From the NCBI RefSeq assembly GCF_024713975.1, contig NC_091098.1, positions 13,192,316-13,256,315 on the forward strand: 64,000 bases of DNA. The letters are read 5' to 3'. Shown piece by piece: positions 43,908-56,000 of this stretch. The stretch is from Paralichthys olivaceus. Its lineage: Eukaryota; Chordata; Actinopteri; Pleuronectiformes; Paralichthyidae. A program made the translations under genes and the position numbers. Position 1 is the first letter of the stretch, and every line of letters begins with the position of its first letter. The notes below the pieces were generated by a model. That model was given only the letters and a program-made list of their open reading frames with translations, made no database searches and was not told where the DNA came from.

Positions 43908-46900
43908 TATCTGATATGGAGGAGCTACTGCTTTTGACCGTTTTGACCCCAAGGTCACGTTCTGAAAGGAGAGCCAGCACATCCAAAATGCTGCAGCCAG
44001 GTCAGTTTTGTGCTCGTTATATGTCTATTTCTGTTCTGCATCAGGTTGTAGAGAAAAACAACTGCCTCACTGCTGCAACGAGGGAACGTTTAGACTGAGG
44101 GTGAAGAAAATGCAAAAAAATTTATATGGGAGCATAAAAAAAAAAAAAAAATCACACCAGTCACATGAATTCTGCATCATGCTGCAAACATCAGACAGTT
44201 CATTCTTCATCTAGAATGTGTGAAAATCATTCTAGTGGAAATGGCGTGAGAATGCAGTTAGCATGATGGGACATTGTGGACACAAGGAGTAAGGGAAAGA
44301 CTTGAGCAACCTGAGGTGGGCTCAGAGACTGTCTCAGTGTCATTGTCATGTCCTGAGTTTTCTGTAAATGACAGAAACAAGAGAGCAGGGAGAGACAGGG
44401 AGGAAGATTGAGGATCTGCAGGAAAGATTCAGACGCTACATACGAGATCGAGGTGCAAGATAGAGTTAATACTGCATTGGCTGACAATAAAATATCATGC
44501 ACGCTGTATTGTACACAAACTCTAACCATGAGGAAATAACAGATTACCAGGCAGCATTACAGCATCTTTTTACTAACTAATTAAATGTTACAGATTAAAA
44601 TTATCAGTCAAATGTAACAGGAATTAATTTTCTGTGCTTCGTATTTAGTCATAATTAAAACTTTTTGCCAAACAAGAGAGTTATGACTCATTTCACTTTG
44701 TTGTTTTAAGAGTTTACCTTGCCAGCAGGCACCAATCGTGAGCTGAGTTGCAATCTTGGAGGAGTGCAGCGGGTAGTCTTCTGTAACCAGGAAGGGCTCA
44801 AACGTAGTTCCATCCACAAACAAAGACACGGTGGGGAACTCCACGTTCAGCACATAGTGATGCCACTCTTTGTCACATACCTGTGAATAACACAGCAGAG
44901 CTGAAATCCACACTGAAAGTTGCACTGTACTGTAGCTGTAGTTAAATGCAGTTAAATTTGCTGTCACAGGCTGTTTGGTAGTAGAAGCAGCTGACCTGGT
45001 CGAGTTTCCAGTGAAACTCTGCTGGTTTGTAGTTCTCGGCTTCTGATGGATCCTGACGGAGGAGAAGGATCAGTCTGCAGTTGTGGACGTAGAGGGAGTA
45101 GTGGTGTCTGTTCATCTCTGCAGAGGACAATATGAGAGAGGGAATCAGGACATGAAATATCTGACCATTGTCAGAAAATAACAAATACATTTTGTCGTGA
45201 ACATGGTTATTTTTTTTCACAGTTAGTGTTTAAAATTTATTTAAAAGTGACACACTCATGTTGCTGTAGCAGACAGTGTGTTGAATGGTGGTCATGAATG
45301 GTGCTGAGATCATGGGTATGGAAGCTTCCTGTCCAGGCCGCAGCCGTTCTGATGTAATCCTTCTTATATAAGCAGTCGGACAGAGGCTGATGAACTGCCT
45401 CCCCCTCTCTGGCCAGGACGCAGTCTTTACAGTCAGTAAGATCAAAGAGCATATAGCCTAAAGTTACTGTTTATTTTATTATGTATATATAGATATACAA
45501 AAATGTGCAGCAACAATGAGCATGTCACTTTTTGCGTACGTTTTGTCTCCTTCAGTAAGCACCAGCCTTTTGAATTCAATACAGGATGCTGACATTTTCA
45601 GATAATTGATTACATGTCTGGTACAATACAATATCGGTATGGTACAAGTTTAATGTATTTTTGTGAATTGCCTCAATGTATTTCCGACACAAAGGCACAA
45701 TCAGATCATTTGATTCGACTGTGTAAGTAGTTTAAAGTTTAAAGTTTGACTCAAAAATGAAAAAAAACTGTTTGTTTCTGAAATGTTCTTAACATGATAA
45801 TGTGGTTGTGTAATGTGGTCATGTGTCAGAAGTCCTCATATTACAAGAACAAGTAACAATGACTAAAAGTCAAAATGGAGCAAAATGACCAATTTGACAG
45901 CTTTGAAGATGTTACCTGTCTTGTCAGAGTTGCAGAGGATGGTCTCCTTCTCATGGGCCCCGGGGCCATGTCTCATCCACACAGAGATGGTGAAGGGTTC
46001 CTTCAGGCTGGCGCTCACCATGCCTTCGGGGACCTTGATGGCCTGGGTGCCATTGAACTCGAATACCTGGTCACTGTCGTGCCCGTTATCAGTGGGCAGC
46101 CCGACCGTCCAGTTGGCAGAGCTGCTCGGTGCAGGGAGGAGCTCCACTGTGCCAGAGCTCGCGCCTAGAAAAAAATCAAAGAGGAGAGATGGAATGATAT
46201 TGGGCATTTGAGAATTCAAATGCAACAATTCAAAACAATAATTATTATTCCATCTGTTCACAATAACCATTCCATATGGAGCAATTACTTACCGCACAGC
46301 TTGTGCAGTGACTTCTCAGAATAGGTGTCACGGTCACAGCCCTTTCCGATATGGTTGGTTTCCAGTTCAATACTGGCCTGGATAGAGGTGATTGGTTCAT
46401 CACAGGTCTCCAAGTGCATGCTGGGGAAAAGGGCCAGGCTACCTGTACCAGGCTCATATTCAATCCTCTTATTGAAGCCTGAAAGAGGAAGATTGAGTGT
46501 GAAAAGAAGAGTGAAAATGGATCCTTCAGCACAGCTCAGACAAAAGGTGAGCAGTCAATACAGAGGCTGTCAATAGTAATTGTCCAATAAGAAGTACTTC
46601 AGTTCTTTCACACATGAGAAAAGGCCTCCTTACAAAGGACTTAAATAACATTTGACAATGGCGACCTGTGTTAAGTTGGTGGATCGCTTTTGTTCATCAA
46701 AGACACATTTACCAGTGATCGTTGGTGAGCTACAGCGAGTAGAAGTGCTACCTTGCCAGCTGGGTTTGCAGGTGGGTTTGACGCTGATCTTGACCAGCAC
46801 GTCCTCTGAGGCACGGTTCTTTCCACAGTCGTAGGCGGTCACAGTCAGCTTATACATGCGCTCTTTGCCGTAGCTCAGTTTCTCTGTGTTCTTAATGAAG

Positions 46901-49900
46901 CCTGAGTAAAGCAAGTGAAATAACATTCAATGAGGGGAGTAAGATAACAGGTATAAAATGCATTTCAAGCAGCACTCCCAAGCATAGCACATCATGTTAT
47001 ATATTACATTAAGCAGAACTGCGGAATAGAAATCTATGCACAAAAAGAAGAATGATCAGTATATATGCTATTAAAATAATGTGATGGCATTTGCTTTACT
47101 AAGATCAGATGTTATCTCAGGTTAAATTATCACAGTTGAACACCTGAAATATTTGTATTTCCTCCAGCATCAGATCAGCTTGGATTTCTGATGTTTTTTT
47201 TCACTGGATCTTTCATTTTGTTTAACAAGACACAAAGAATCGATTCTACAGCCGGATACAAATCACTGACCAGCGTCGGTGACATTTCAAGGAGACTGAC
47301 ATTGTTTTGCAAGCTGCAGTGAATTTTAAATGACAGTCTTGTGGCACCATTGTTTACACAGATCAATAGGCGATGTGATGTGTTTTAATAAAATTGTGGC
47401 TCTTAGGCACACACTGCAGCATTTGCCAATAAGACTTAAGTGATGGTCCTCACCGTCTTTGTCGACGGTGAAGGGCACATCAGGGGTGACAATCTCGTAG
47501 TTGCAGATTTGGCTGAACTGGAACGAGCAGTCGGCGTCTACTGCCTCCACCTTCAGGATGCTGTCATACTTCTTTCCCTCGATAACAGTGGCTTTGTAGG
47601 ATTTCTCCTTGAACACGGGTGAATACTCGTTGATGTCGTTCACTTGGATGTGGACGGTGGCCCTGATAGGGAGATTTCAAAGTTAGAGCACTGGCAACTG
47701 GGGTTCAAAAGACGTACTTAATGAAAAAAACTAATAACCCAAGCAAAAATATTCTATTGTCACAGTTCATGATTATTTTGAGATCCATTTATTTAGTTGT
47801 GCTCATGAAGAAAGACAAAGAGAATAAAAGAAATGTCTTGTTCTGTGCAATAATAAGGGACATATCTGGTAGCTATGGATATGCATATGAAGCACTATGC
47901 TGTTTGATGTACGTCTTTTATTGTAAATTATTGTGTTGTTCCTGTGTTGTCTGCCAGTTGCAACAGACACAAAGGATATTTCTAAGAGCTATAAAGAAAA
48001 TTGTCTTCTTTCATTCTTGTAACCATAGTTACCAACATATTTTGTACAATGATGCTTTGGGCGTCACTGCGTCAACAGTTCCAGCACATCAATTTAAAAA
48101 ACAATTTAGCTTTTGAATTCATGGTAAAATATAAAAAAAACATCACATAACAGTATTCACAGTCCTGTCGTTTGCTTAGCTTTCACTTTACACAGCAAAT
48201 GGGTAATTTTCATGTGAGCTACACTTTAAGAGTTACATCTGAAAGTACCCTTATTTATCTTACATAGATATGAGAGGGCAGGCTTCTGTTCAATGTTTAA
48301 TTAAGAATCATTATTTAAGACTTAAACTGATATGTTTAAGGGCTGCAGACTGTCTCTGAGTTTCTCCTGCCAGCTCTTAAGTTAATGTCTGTAGAATGTC
48401 TAAGTGAGGCCATGTGACAATAAAGCAGGAAAATTCTGGAGAATTCACCATGAAGTATGTGATGGACAAAAACTTCACAGGTAAAATCCTACATTATGTC
48501 TGCCCCCTGCATGCTGTAGCGTTAGTTAGACACGTTAGACTCAGTCCTGCTGCATTCTTCATGTGTGAAAGGCAAAATGTTAATGTCTGAAGACAGTTTA
48601 AGAAAAGCTCAGGGCTCAGTTTGAGCAAAGGGATTTGTGAACTGGCAGGGGATGACTCACTTGTGGGACTTCTTCATGTTGGCACCATCAGGACCCTCTC
48701 CACAGTCGTAAGCCTGGATGGTGAAGGTGTGCTCCTTCTGCAGCTCACAGTCCAGCTTGTCCTTGGCCCGGATGACCCCCTCGCCAGTGGACTTGTCCAG
48801 GACCACTGCCTCGAAGGGGACATTCTGCCCATGGATCCTGAAGCCGCAAATCTCACCTGAACACGTCAAGAGTCACAGGAGACTTTGCTCAGGTAACTGA
48901 CAACAGATGTGAAATTACATTGTTCATAATGAACAATTATGTTCAAGCAAAGAAACCATAAATTCACGCAAAAAAAGAAAAGAAAAAGATCAGCCACTTT
49001 TTTGGGAGCCAGGGATTTGTAGATTGGGGTGGGTGGTGTCTGTGGAGGAAGCCCAAAAGCACTGTCATATGGGTGAGTAGTTTGGGGGGAGGGAGAGGGT
49101 GTGGGATATTTAGTATCAGTACACAAGTGTCTTTTCCAAGCCACTTAAAAACATTGCATCCAGTCATGCAGGCAGAAACCGAAAAGATGTGGACAGGCAT
49201 TTCACAGGAGTACTTAAGATACTAAAAATTCATGAAACCAAGACAATAAGTAAATACATATAGAACAGTATTAGAAGATCATTTATCTCTGCTATGAATA
49301 AAATTACAAAAGATCTTATCAGGAAATAATTAAATAACATAAATAAAAGGAAAATTAAAGCAAATTTTTAATTCATTACAATAGAGAACATTGTGAAAGT
49401 GGGATCCAGCATCAATACAGCCATCAAACCCCAAAAGGTCTGTGAAAGAAAAAAAATCACAACACTTCCGATATAATATTAATTTTTCGAAAATTAAAAG
49501 AAGTCTTCCTGTGTAATTTTGCCTCTCACCCGAAACTACTGGAAAATGAATTCAAATAAAATCATAGAGAACTAAACCGGTAACAGTATTCAAACAAAAG
49601 TACTGGATGAGAACTGGGGTTAGAAATATCAACTTGCTTGACATCCACATCAAATGACAACTGCAGCCATGCTAATGGTAGATTAGTGGTGGAGTAATAA
49701 CTCAAAGAGATCCACTGAGGCAAAGATGCAACAACAGAAACTTTGCAGCAGAGAGAGTTTGCATTGGTTAACAATCTCAGTAGCTTTCATTTGAATTCTT
49801 AAAAGTGAGAAAAATCCACAGGAGTCACTGTAGCTGCTCAGATAGAGGCAAGACGAACGTGGTCAGTGCCTTTGAGACGTTCACTTTCAGAACGTTTCTT

Positions 49901-52758
49901 CTCTTTAAATATCAAATCCATTGGGAATTTCCGCTCCAATTGCCGAAAGAGTTCATAGGTTATGAAATCATCATCGTAATTTTTTATTTTACTGTCTTAA
50001 ATTTGGATTGTATTGGACATAATGACAGCAGTGACTGAAAACTCCTGTTGTAAGCAGCGCTCTGTTTCCTGGTGACAGCTGAAAAACTGTTAGGGTCTGC
50101 AAACTGCAATGGATGTCTCATGCACAGATATTTCTAAGTTGAGGCAGCCCCACATCACACTTTTCATCCAGCTGTTGGAACGTCAACATATTCAGGGTGA
50201 GAAAACCAAAATCAAGAAAACCAAATGGGGAGATTACAGAGCATGGCGGGACTTGCTGTGTAAATGTGTGGATGCTGTTTGTTTTTGATTTGTTTTTTTG
50301 CGTTAGTGGGTTAATAGAAACAACTAAGCACAAGGCAGAAGAAAGAGCCCAAGATCACCTTCTTCAGTGAGGGTCACCTCAAAACTCTCTACAAGGAAGG
50401 AAGAGAAGATACATCCAGATCAGTTAGAGGAAGAGTTGGAAGCTCAGAGAAAACACAAGGAGGACAGGAAGGAAAGATCTACAGGCTCACAAAGCAAAAG
50501 ATAGTCTGCCAGTTGAAAGAAAGGATGGATTTAAACATGTAAGAAAAGATGGATGAGTCTTGGCGGTTTACAAAACATCACAATTACATTTGTGGAAACT
50601 AGTTGATCAGTTTTTAATTTAATTAACTCCTACATCCAGAAGGATCCAACACTTTGAGACCTTTTATCCTCATTGAGGAAATCTTTTTCTTCTTTTTTCT
50701 GCCCTGTCAGGGCCTCCAGTGGGATGGACGTGGTCATTTTGTTTTCACCTACTAAACAAAATGGTTTTCACATTAGGGGCTGCTGTCTGGGGCCAGTCAC
50801 ACTGTGGGGGAGTTGCGGTTCACCACAGCTCTAATGACCAGCTCACATTAAAGCTTTTGGAATTCCTCAGCTTGTTACTGGTCACAAAGGCCTCTCATCT
50901 CAGGTCAGCCATCATAGAGACTGTTATTTATTTTACAGTCTTGACATGCAGGGGTCATTTAGCTGTTGGTACTTCTAAATAAATAATAAATACAGTGACG
51001 TATAATAGAATTTATATTTACAGGCTAACGGATCCAAATGCTGTCGTGGTGTGGACATGTGCTGCAGGAACAAAATATATCTTTCCCTCAGCTTGTCTAT
51101 TATTACTAATATATATTATTATATTTGTCTTCCATTGATGTGTTTTGGTCTTAACTAAACTTTATTTAAGGTCCAATCACCTGACCTCAAGTGCCACACA
51201 GACATGCACTAAACACACAGAAACAGTCTCACTGTATGGCCTGAATACACACAATACAAACCGCTACAGGGGCTTCTCTTTCATTGCAAGCACACCTATT
51301 CAAGCTGATCTTAAATGCGGACTTAAGAGCCTGTGAATTGGCTTTTGCATGGCCTGTGGGTCAGCTTTACAGTGAACCCTGTTTGTTGGCACAGATGGGT
51401 CGACTAGAAAGAGGCTGGCACGGCAGAGTTGGTCACCCCTGCTGCCACGTGAGGCCAGATTGCTCGCTCTGTCTCCAGAGAGCTTGTTCACAGGGACACA
51501 CAGTCCATTTGCAAAAGTCCTGCTCATCAACAAGGGAGCCCCTCCACTGAAAGAAGAGGGACAACCAGGCTCTCTATTCAATGCTAATTTACTGTGAAAG
51601 GAGACAAACATGCAGAGAATGGGAATATTATTAAATTCTTTGACCCTCAGAAATGAAGGGCCTCTTTTTGATGCTGTCCACCTTAAAGGCTGAGTGCTGC
51701 CAGGCCCTTTCAGCTCCTGTGAGCTATCATATTTTACCCAACTTTGTGAAAAATATTACATTTGGCATCTCCACTGACTGACACGTGGATGTTAACGGAT
51801 CACGCAAAATTAGGAGAGGTTATGCAAGATAAAATGGTCATATCTAGTGGGCTGAGAGCGCAGAGTGTGAGGAGAATAGCAGACAAAAGATCACACAACT
51901 CATGTGATGTGAAATGGTGGGAAATCATTTACACTGCTGTGGTGCTTTGAGTTCTGGCCAAAGTCAATCCTGATGTGATTAAAAAGCCCCAGAGCTAACG
52001 CTGCCTCGGTACATAAAGCACACTAATTGTGCCCCACCACTGGGAGGAGAAAAAGACATGAAAGGGTATTTTGATCTGAATATCAAAAGAGAAAATCTGG
52101 TGGTTATGGAAACCAGCTGTGTGTCAGTATGACAGGCATGTCATAATAATTCAATTTGCAGAAAGCAATTGAGTCACACAAGTCTGCGACCAGAAGTGCC
52201 TTTAATAATTATTAAATTTGAGCAATGTTATTATCTCCCGCACTACTGAGACAGTGTTAATTTAATATAAGTGCACATATAATCTAAAATATAAACTATA
52301 TCACAGAAAAATGAGAGTCATAGATTATAAAAGCTATTACCCTGGTTCTACTTCCATGTTAAATAAAGCTTTTTTCATTTTCAAGAATAATTAGTTTAAT
52401 AAATTAATAATCAATTATTACTTATTATAAACAATGAGACTGAAATGTAAAAGTAGCTCACCTTATAAATTCTCTATCCATTACATATAACATGATCTCA
52501 AAGCTTTAATGGTTCAGAGTAACTGAAGTTTGTTTTCTCCTTTATTTAGTGTGAAATAAGAGAAGACATTTTAAGTGACTTGAAGCTGAGGTATGAGGAA
52601 CAACAGCAGCAGCAACATTACATCTCCTCTCTCACCTGCATAGCGTAGAGGAGCATCCTTGTCCAGTGCAATTAGCGGGGGGTCCAGTAGCACTTTCTCA
52701 TCATTTTCCGTTACAATCCCATGGTACGTCGTCTCAATCCATGGTTTGTGCTTATTGA
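36799..52758 (-). CDS. clstn1: Calsyntenin-1 (alcadein-alpha), exons 2-18; signal-peptide exon not seen
   Basis: Eighteen exons keep one frame for about 954 residues and end at the TAG at 36799-36801. Calsyntenin-1 is a type I membrane protein of neurons: two cadherin repeats, an LG (laminin-G-like) domain, a stalk shed by alpha-secretase, one transmembrane helix and an acidic cytoplasmic tail that binds kinesin light chain and X11-type adaptors. The C-terminus (acidic Glu-rich tail ending LEWDDSTLTY) identifies CLSTN1 over CLSTN2 or CLSTN3. The first exon found opens within the codon for V of VNKHKPW, where human exon 2 starts, so only the signal-peptide exon (about 25 residues) is lacking. 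The gene is intact apart from that. Exons are listed in the three block entries. Confidence 0.96.
36994..39068 (-). other. clstn1 introns flanking exon 17
   Basis: Introns 36994-37932 and 38118-39068, each close to 0.95 kb. No exon-like phase-compatible frame or known repeat is seen. Confidence 0.65.
39964..42493 (-). other. clstn1 introns flanking exon 13
   Basis: Introns 39964-41182 and 41428-42493. The second carries a GT run at 41837-41862 followed by AG-rich DNA. Nothing else is recognised. Confidence 0.65.
41837..41862 (+). repeat. (GT)13 microsatellite
   Basis: Uninterrupted GT dinucleotide run in a clstn1 intron. Confidence 0.95.
42494..46164 (-). CDS. clstn1: clstn1 exons 8-12: LG domain region
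   Basis: Exons 45916-46164, 44996-45117, 44718-44880, 44311-44361 (optional), 43141-43298 and 42494-42642 encode the concanavalin/LG-type fold. Landmarks are LPTDNGHDSDQVFEFNGTQA, FTISVWMRHGPG, ETILCNSDKT, FHWKLDQVCDKEWHHYVLN, FFRGNLAGLMIRSGKL, VIDCLYTCKEGL and MQHISYLNSRQFPTPGIRHL. In-frame joins confirm the order. Confidence 0.95.
43299..44310 (-). other. clstn1 intron upstream of exon 11
   Basis: About 1 kb. It has a GT microsatellite at 43862-43904 and an A-run at 44138-44151. There is no further exon in frame. Confidence 0.65.
43862..43904 (+). repeat. GT microsatellite
   Basis: GT run with one TTTG interruption. It produces an open frame of Cys-Val repeats that is not a gene. Confidence 0.95.
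44311..44361 (-). CDS. clstn1: clstn1 51-nt alternative exon between exons 10 and 11
   Basis: A pyrimidine-rich tract and TTTACAG precede 44361, and GT follows 44311. In phase 1 the 51 nt read ENSGHDNDTETVSEPTSG, aligning with human EFSGVENDNETEPVTVAS inside the LG domain. Both neighbours are phase 1, so the exon can be used or skipped. A second acceptor 9 nt inside (CTCAG) would give 42 nt, also in frame. Confidence 0.8.
45118..45915 (-). other. clstn1 intron between exons 8 and 9
   Basis: About 0.8 kb, AT-rich. No exon or repeat family recognised. Confidence 0.65.
46293..52758 (-). CDS. clstn1: clstn1 exons 2-7: cadherin repeats
   Basis: Exons 52636-52758, 50359-50388 (30-nt microexon), 48661-48856, 47454-47662, 46752-46901 and 46293-46478 encode the two cadherin repeats and the start of the linker. 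Recognisable segments are VNKHKPWIETTYHGIVTEND, LIALDKDAPLRYA, FTIQAYDCGEGPDG, VNDINEYSPVFKEKSY, AVDADCSFQFSQICNYEI and KLTVTAYDCGKNRASEDVLV. Calcium-binding motifs of cadherins (DKDAP, NDINEYSP, DAD) are present. Phases agree at each join. Confidence 0.95.
46902..48660 (-). other. clstn1 introns flanking exon 5
   Basis: Introns 46902-47453 and 47663-48660. A 131-codon plus-strand frame at 47721-48116 has no family likeness and AT-rich codons, so it is not called. Nothing else seen. Confidence 0.6.
48857..52635 (-). other. clstn1 introns on both sides of the microexon
   Basis: Introns 48857-50358 and 50389-52635. Long introns around a microexon are usual. No transposon family or extra in-phase exon recognised. 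Confidence 0.6.
50359..50388 (-). CDS. clstn1: clstn1 30-nt microexon (exon 3)
   Basis: Acceptor AG at 50390-50389 and donor GT at 50358-50357 enclose 30 nt. In phase 1 they add ESFEVTLTEE before Gly, matching the human ESFEVTVTKEG segment. Both flanking introns are phase 1, so skipping keeps frame. Human CLSTN1 isoforms that I recall differ by exactly this 10-residue piece. Confidence 0.85.
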
Positions 52759-52877
52759 CTGTTAAAGACAGAAAGAGAAAACATCAGTGTTCAGTATAGA
52801 GAAGAAAAAGCTCAAATGAGCAATTTCCATCTTTTTTTCTGCACCGTTATTGGTAAATGTACGAGATTTAGGTTCTA

Positions 52878-53062
52878 ATGCTTTTCTAGTCTTAATGACC
52901 ACTCAAAGCTCATTGTAATACAAGTCACACACTGTATGAGTGTGTGTGTGTGTGTGTGTGCAACTTGTATTACAATATATATCATCACATCCCATTCACA
53001 CACTAATGGCACAGCCATCAGGGCCCAAGAACACTTTGACATTAACATGCGGCTCAGGTGAT
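52878..53062 (+). repeat. Teleost interspersed repeat, copy 2 (decayed)
   Basis: Matches 8952-9237 in order: ATGCTTTTCTAGTCTTAATG, ACCACTCAAAG, CCCATTCACACAC, AAGAACACTTTGACATTAAC and ATGCGG. A GT microsatellite (52940-52960) interrupts it. Confidence 0.6.
52940..52960 (+). repeat. GT microsatellite
   Basis: About 10 GT units inside the decayed repeat copy. Confidence 0.9.
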
Positions 53063-56000
53063 CTGATCACGAGGCGATATTTTTAAGTTGGACAGTTCAC
53101 ACACGGCATCAGCATGCTTCTCCACACGAGTCCGCTTGTGATTGGATCTCTCACACTGAGAGGTTGAAAATAATTTCCCTTTCATTGTATAACTGTAGTG
53201 GTTCACACAACGTCAGCTGAACTTATGCGTCATGGGCCATTTCGAAGTGGGTGATCGAATGTTGAATAAATGCATCTTGAGTGTTCACAGACCTACCAGG
53301 TCTGAACAGAGCCTTGTACTTTCAGGGTGGTTTTGTGGAGCATGAGTTGTGCCGCTTACAGCTCAGTGAGCTAGTCAACCTGCGAAGCAATCATGTTACA
53401 GACAGCAAACTGTTGTAACTGGCGGCTGCAGAAAAAGCTGCAGTGAGTGACATATTTGGGCTGAATTAGAGAACAGCACTGACGCAGGGGATATGCAGCT
53501 CTCTTACAGCCAATATGCACTCACTCCAGAGTGAGAGGAGAGGATAACATTCCTGTACTACTGATCTGCAGAGGCAATGCTAACTCTGGCTGACAGCTCG
53601 CTGTGGGGGGACAACAACTCCGGCACAGTTAACCAGACTATAAGCACATTTCCTGAGAACTACACATGCAAGACCTATATGTGCAAATCATTTATGTAAT
53701 TCTTTTCCTGTATTTCAGAATGAAAGGTTTAGTTCAGGCACAGTCACTTTAAATTAATTAGGGCTGCAGGGCTGTAACTTTTGTGCAAGACTTATTTACA
53801 AGCAATGATACTGTTTTACAATTATTGAGCCATGGCTTTGAAATGTTTTATCAGTGTTTTCTCAAAAGAATATTTTTGTTTTTAAATTATGGTTGCAGGA
53901 AAACCAGAAGAACAAAAATCTCTTTAATAATTCATAAAGCTTCACAAACTGCAAGTAGATGTATGAGAGCTTTCGGTTGGATTTTGAGTGGAACATCCCA
54001 ATGCAACACAGGAGCTGTCAAGACGTTATCACAGTTCACATTAAGTGACCTCAGGTGGTGAAAAACTTCCTCCAGCCCACCTTCATCAAATCACTTGTAA
54101 ACATGAACATACTCAGAGCATAACACAAATCTCATCAGGCAAACTTGTTTAAACAGTCAGTGGTTTAAGTGTTTAAGTGTTGCAAAAAGCTGGTGAAATT
54201 CAAGTATCTGCTGAGGTTGTGAAAACAGAAATGTTGTTGGCACATGTGCCTGTGGGTTAATGTGTGAACTGCAAGTATGTGTATTTCAAAGGCTTAGAAT
54301 GAAGTAATGTACTCACCATTTAATAATTAAGCATCGCAAAAACTTGTATTAATCATTTCTTATCTACTAACCCAAACAGCTCTGTAAGTTACACAACATC
54401 GCAAAATGATTTTTCGCAATTAAATCCTAACCGAAATATGTTTCGCATAGTGAATCCACAGTTTTTTCATGGTTTGAAAAAGCCTCAACATCACACATTC
54501 ATTATCTGCCTGATAAAATGTCTGATGTTGAATAACATAATAAGCCAGAGTTCTATTCTGAGCTTCAACCAGTAGCCAGATTTAAAGGAAATCTACAAAA
54601 GCGTAAATAAACGATTGCAAGGTTTTCATAAGGCATTAAATGTCAATCTGCCAAATCCAATTTCAGCGAAGCAAATGAGTCGTGTTGTGTCATTACATAA
54701 TTTAGTGTAATTCTCAGTGATTACACGATCATTGAAAATTAATTACAAGCTACTTGCACAGGATTGGTTTGACGTGGGCATCACCATGAATGGGAATTAC
54801 CCAACAAACTATGTTTTTTTAGAGAGTAGACATGCTTTCAAAACTCATCAATGCACAAAGTAAGAGTAGGTTTATGCTTAATGACTTCAAACAACATTAA
54901 ACATGGATGAAATATATATGCATGTATTGGATGTCTTTATGATCGATTAGACATGAGATAAGACAGATAATGAGGTGATGGACAACAACTGAACAACAAA
55001 TGTGTGGCTGGTGTACTGTATGTGCTCGTAAGCTAATGATGTAAAACTTTTTTGTTATTACAAAAGGAAAAAATTATTTGACAAAAAAAAGATATAGACT
55101 CAAACTGTGTTTTAAGAGGAGGTTTAGCCAAAATAAACAACTTTTCACTATATGGCTGAGCTTCATAAGGATTTCCTATCACTTTAAACCACTGGTTAAT
55201 CTTGTCTTGCACATTAAGTGCTGTGTTTATCGTTAATTTGGAATTGATCAAGCCCAATAAGTCGTCTGAAGTGAAGTGGATGTCTTTAGACAGATTGCCA
55301 GGCCAGACTACTAAAATAATCAGCTTTAACATCCACAGTCACAGTGGCTTTTATACAGGTCCATCAGTTGTTAGAGGTGCACTGAACCAGGACCAGTACT
55401 GAATGGTGCAACATCAAGCAACAATTTTAAAGCTCCTGGAGGTTGATACCAAACATTAGAGTCTAATTGTGACCAAGTAAAACAGCTAAATGACGGAGAT
55501 GGTCTGTGTCTTCTCTGGTTGGTCTAATTTAATGTTGTTTCCCGTAATCGAGCATGTCCATCTAAACCTTTTGGAATTGGCCACAAAATAAACTTTACTT
55601 TAATTAATTCCATCCACTGTAAACAAGCACACAAACTTAAGACCAGTTGACAATGGTAAATCTATATTTGCTACTTTGGTAGTCAGATACTCGGCCACAG
55701 CTAATTAGCTGTGTGTTTGACAACAACACTCTGAGGTGAACAGGGCAGATCAATCACTACAATAGATAGATATGGTCACAGGTGGCAAATTGTTAGGGCT
55801 GGGGGATAAAACAATAACAGTAATCAACAGTTACATAACTTAAGTCCAATACACAGCAATATAATGCTACAGAGGAGTTTAAACACATAATTGATCAAGT
55901 ATTTGTCATTCTATGCTTATAAAAAGAGAGTTTAAAACCACAAACTCCACATAGGGGCAAAAATGGGCTATTCAACTTCAAAGAAATAGTAATGTGACAC

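Noticed and set aside
47721..48116. 131-codon plus-strand open frame inside a clstn1 intron
   Set aside because: Antisense to the gene, AT-rich, no recognisable domain, no promoter or splice context.
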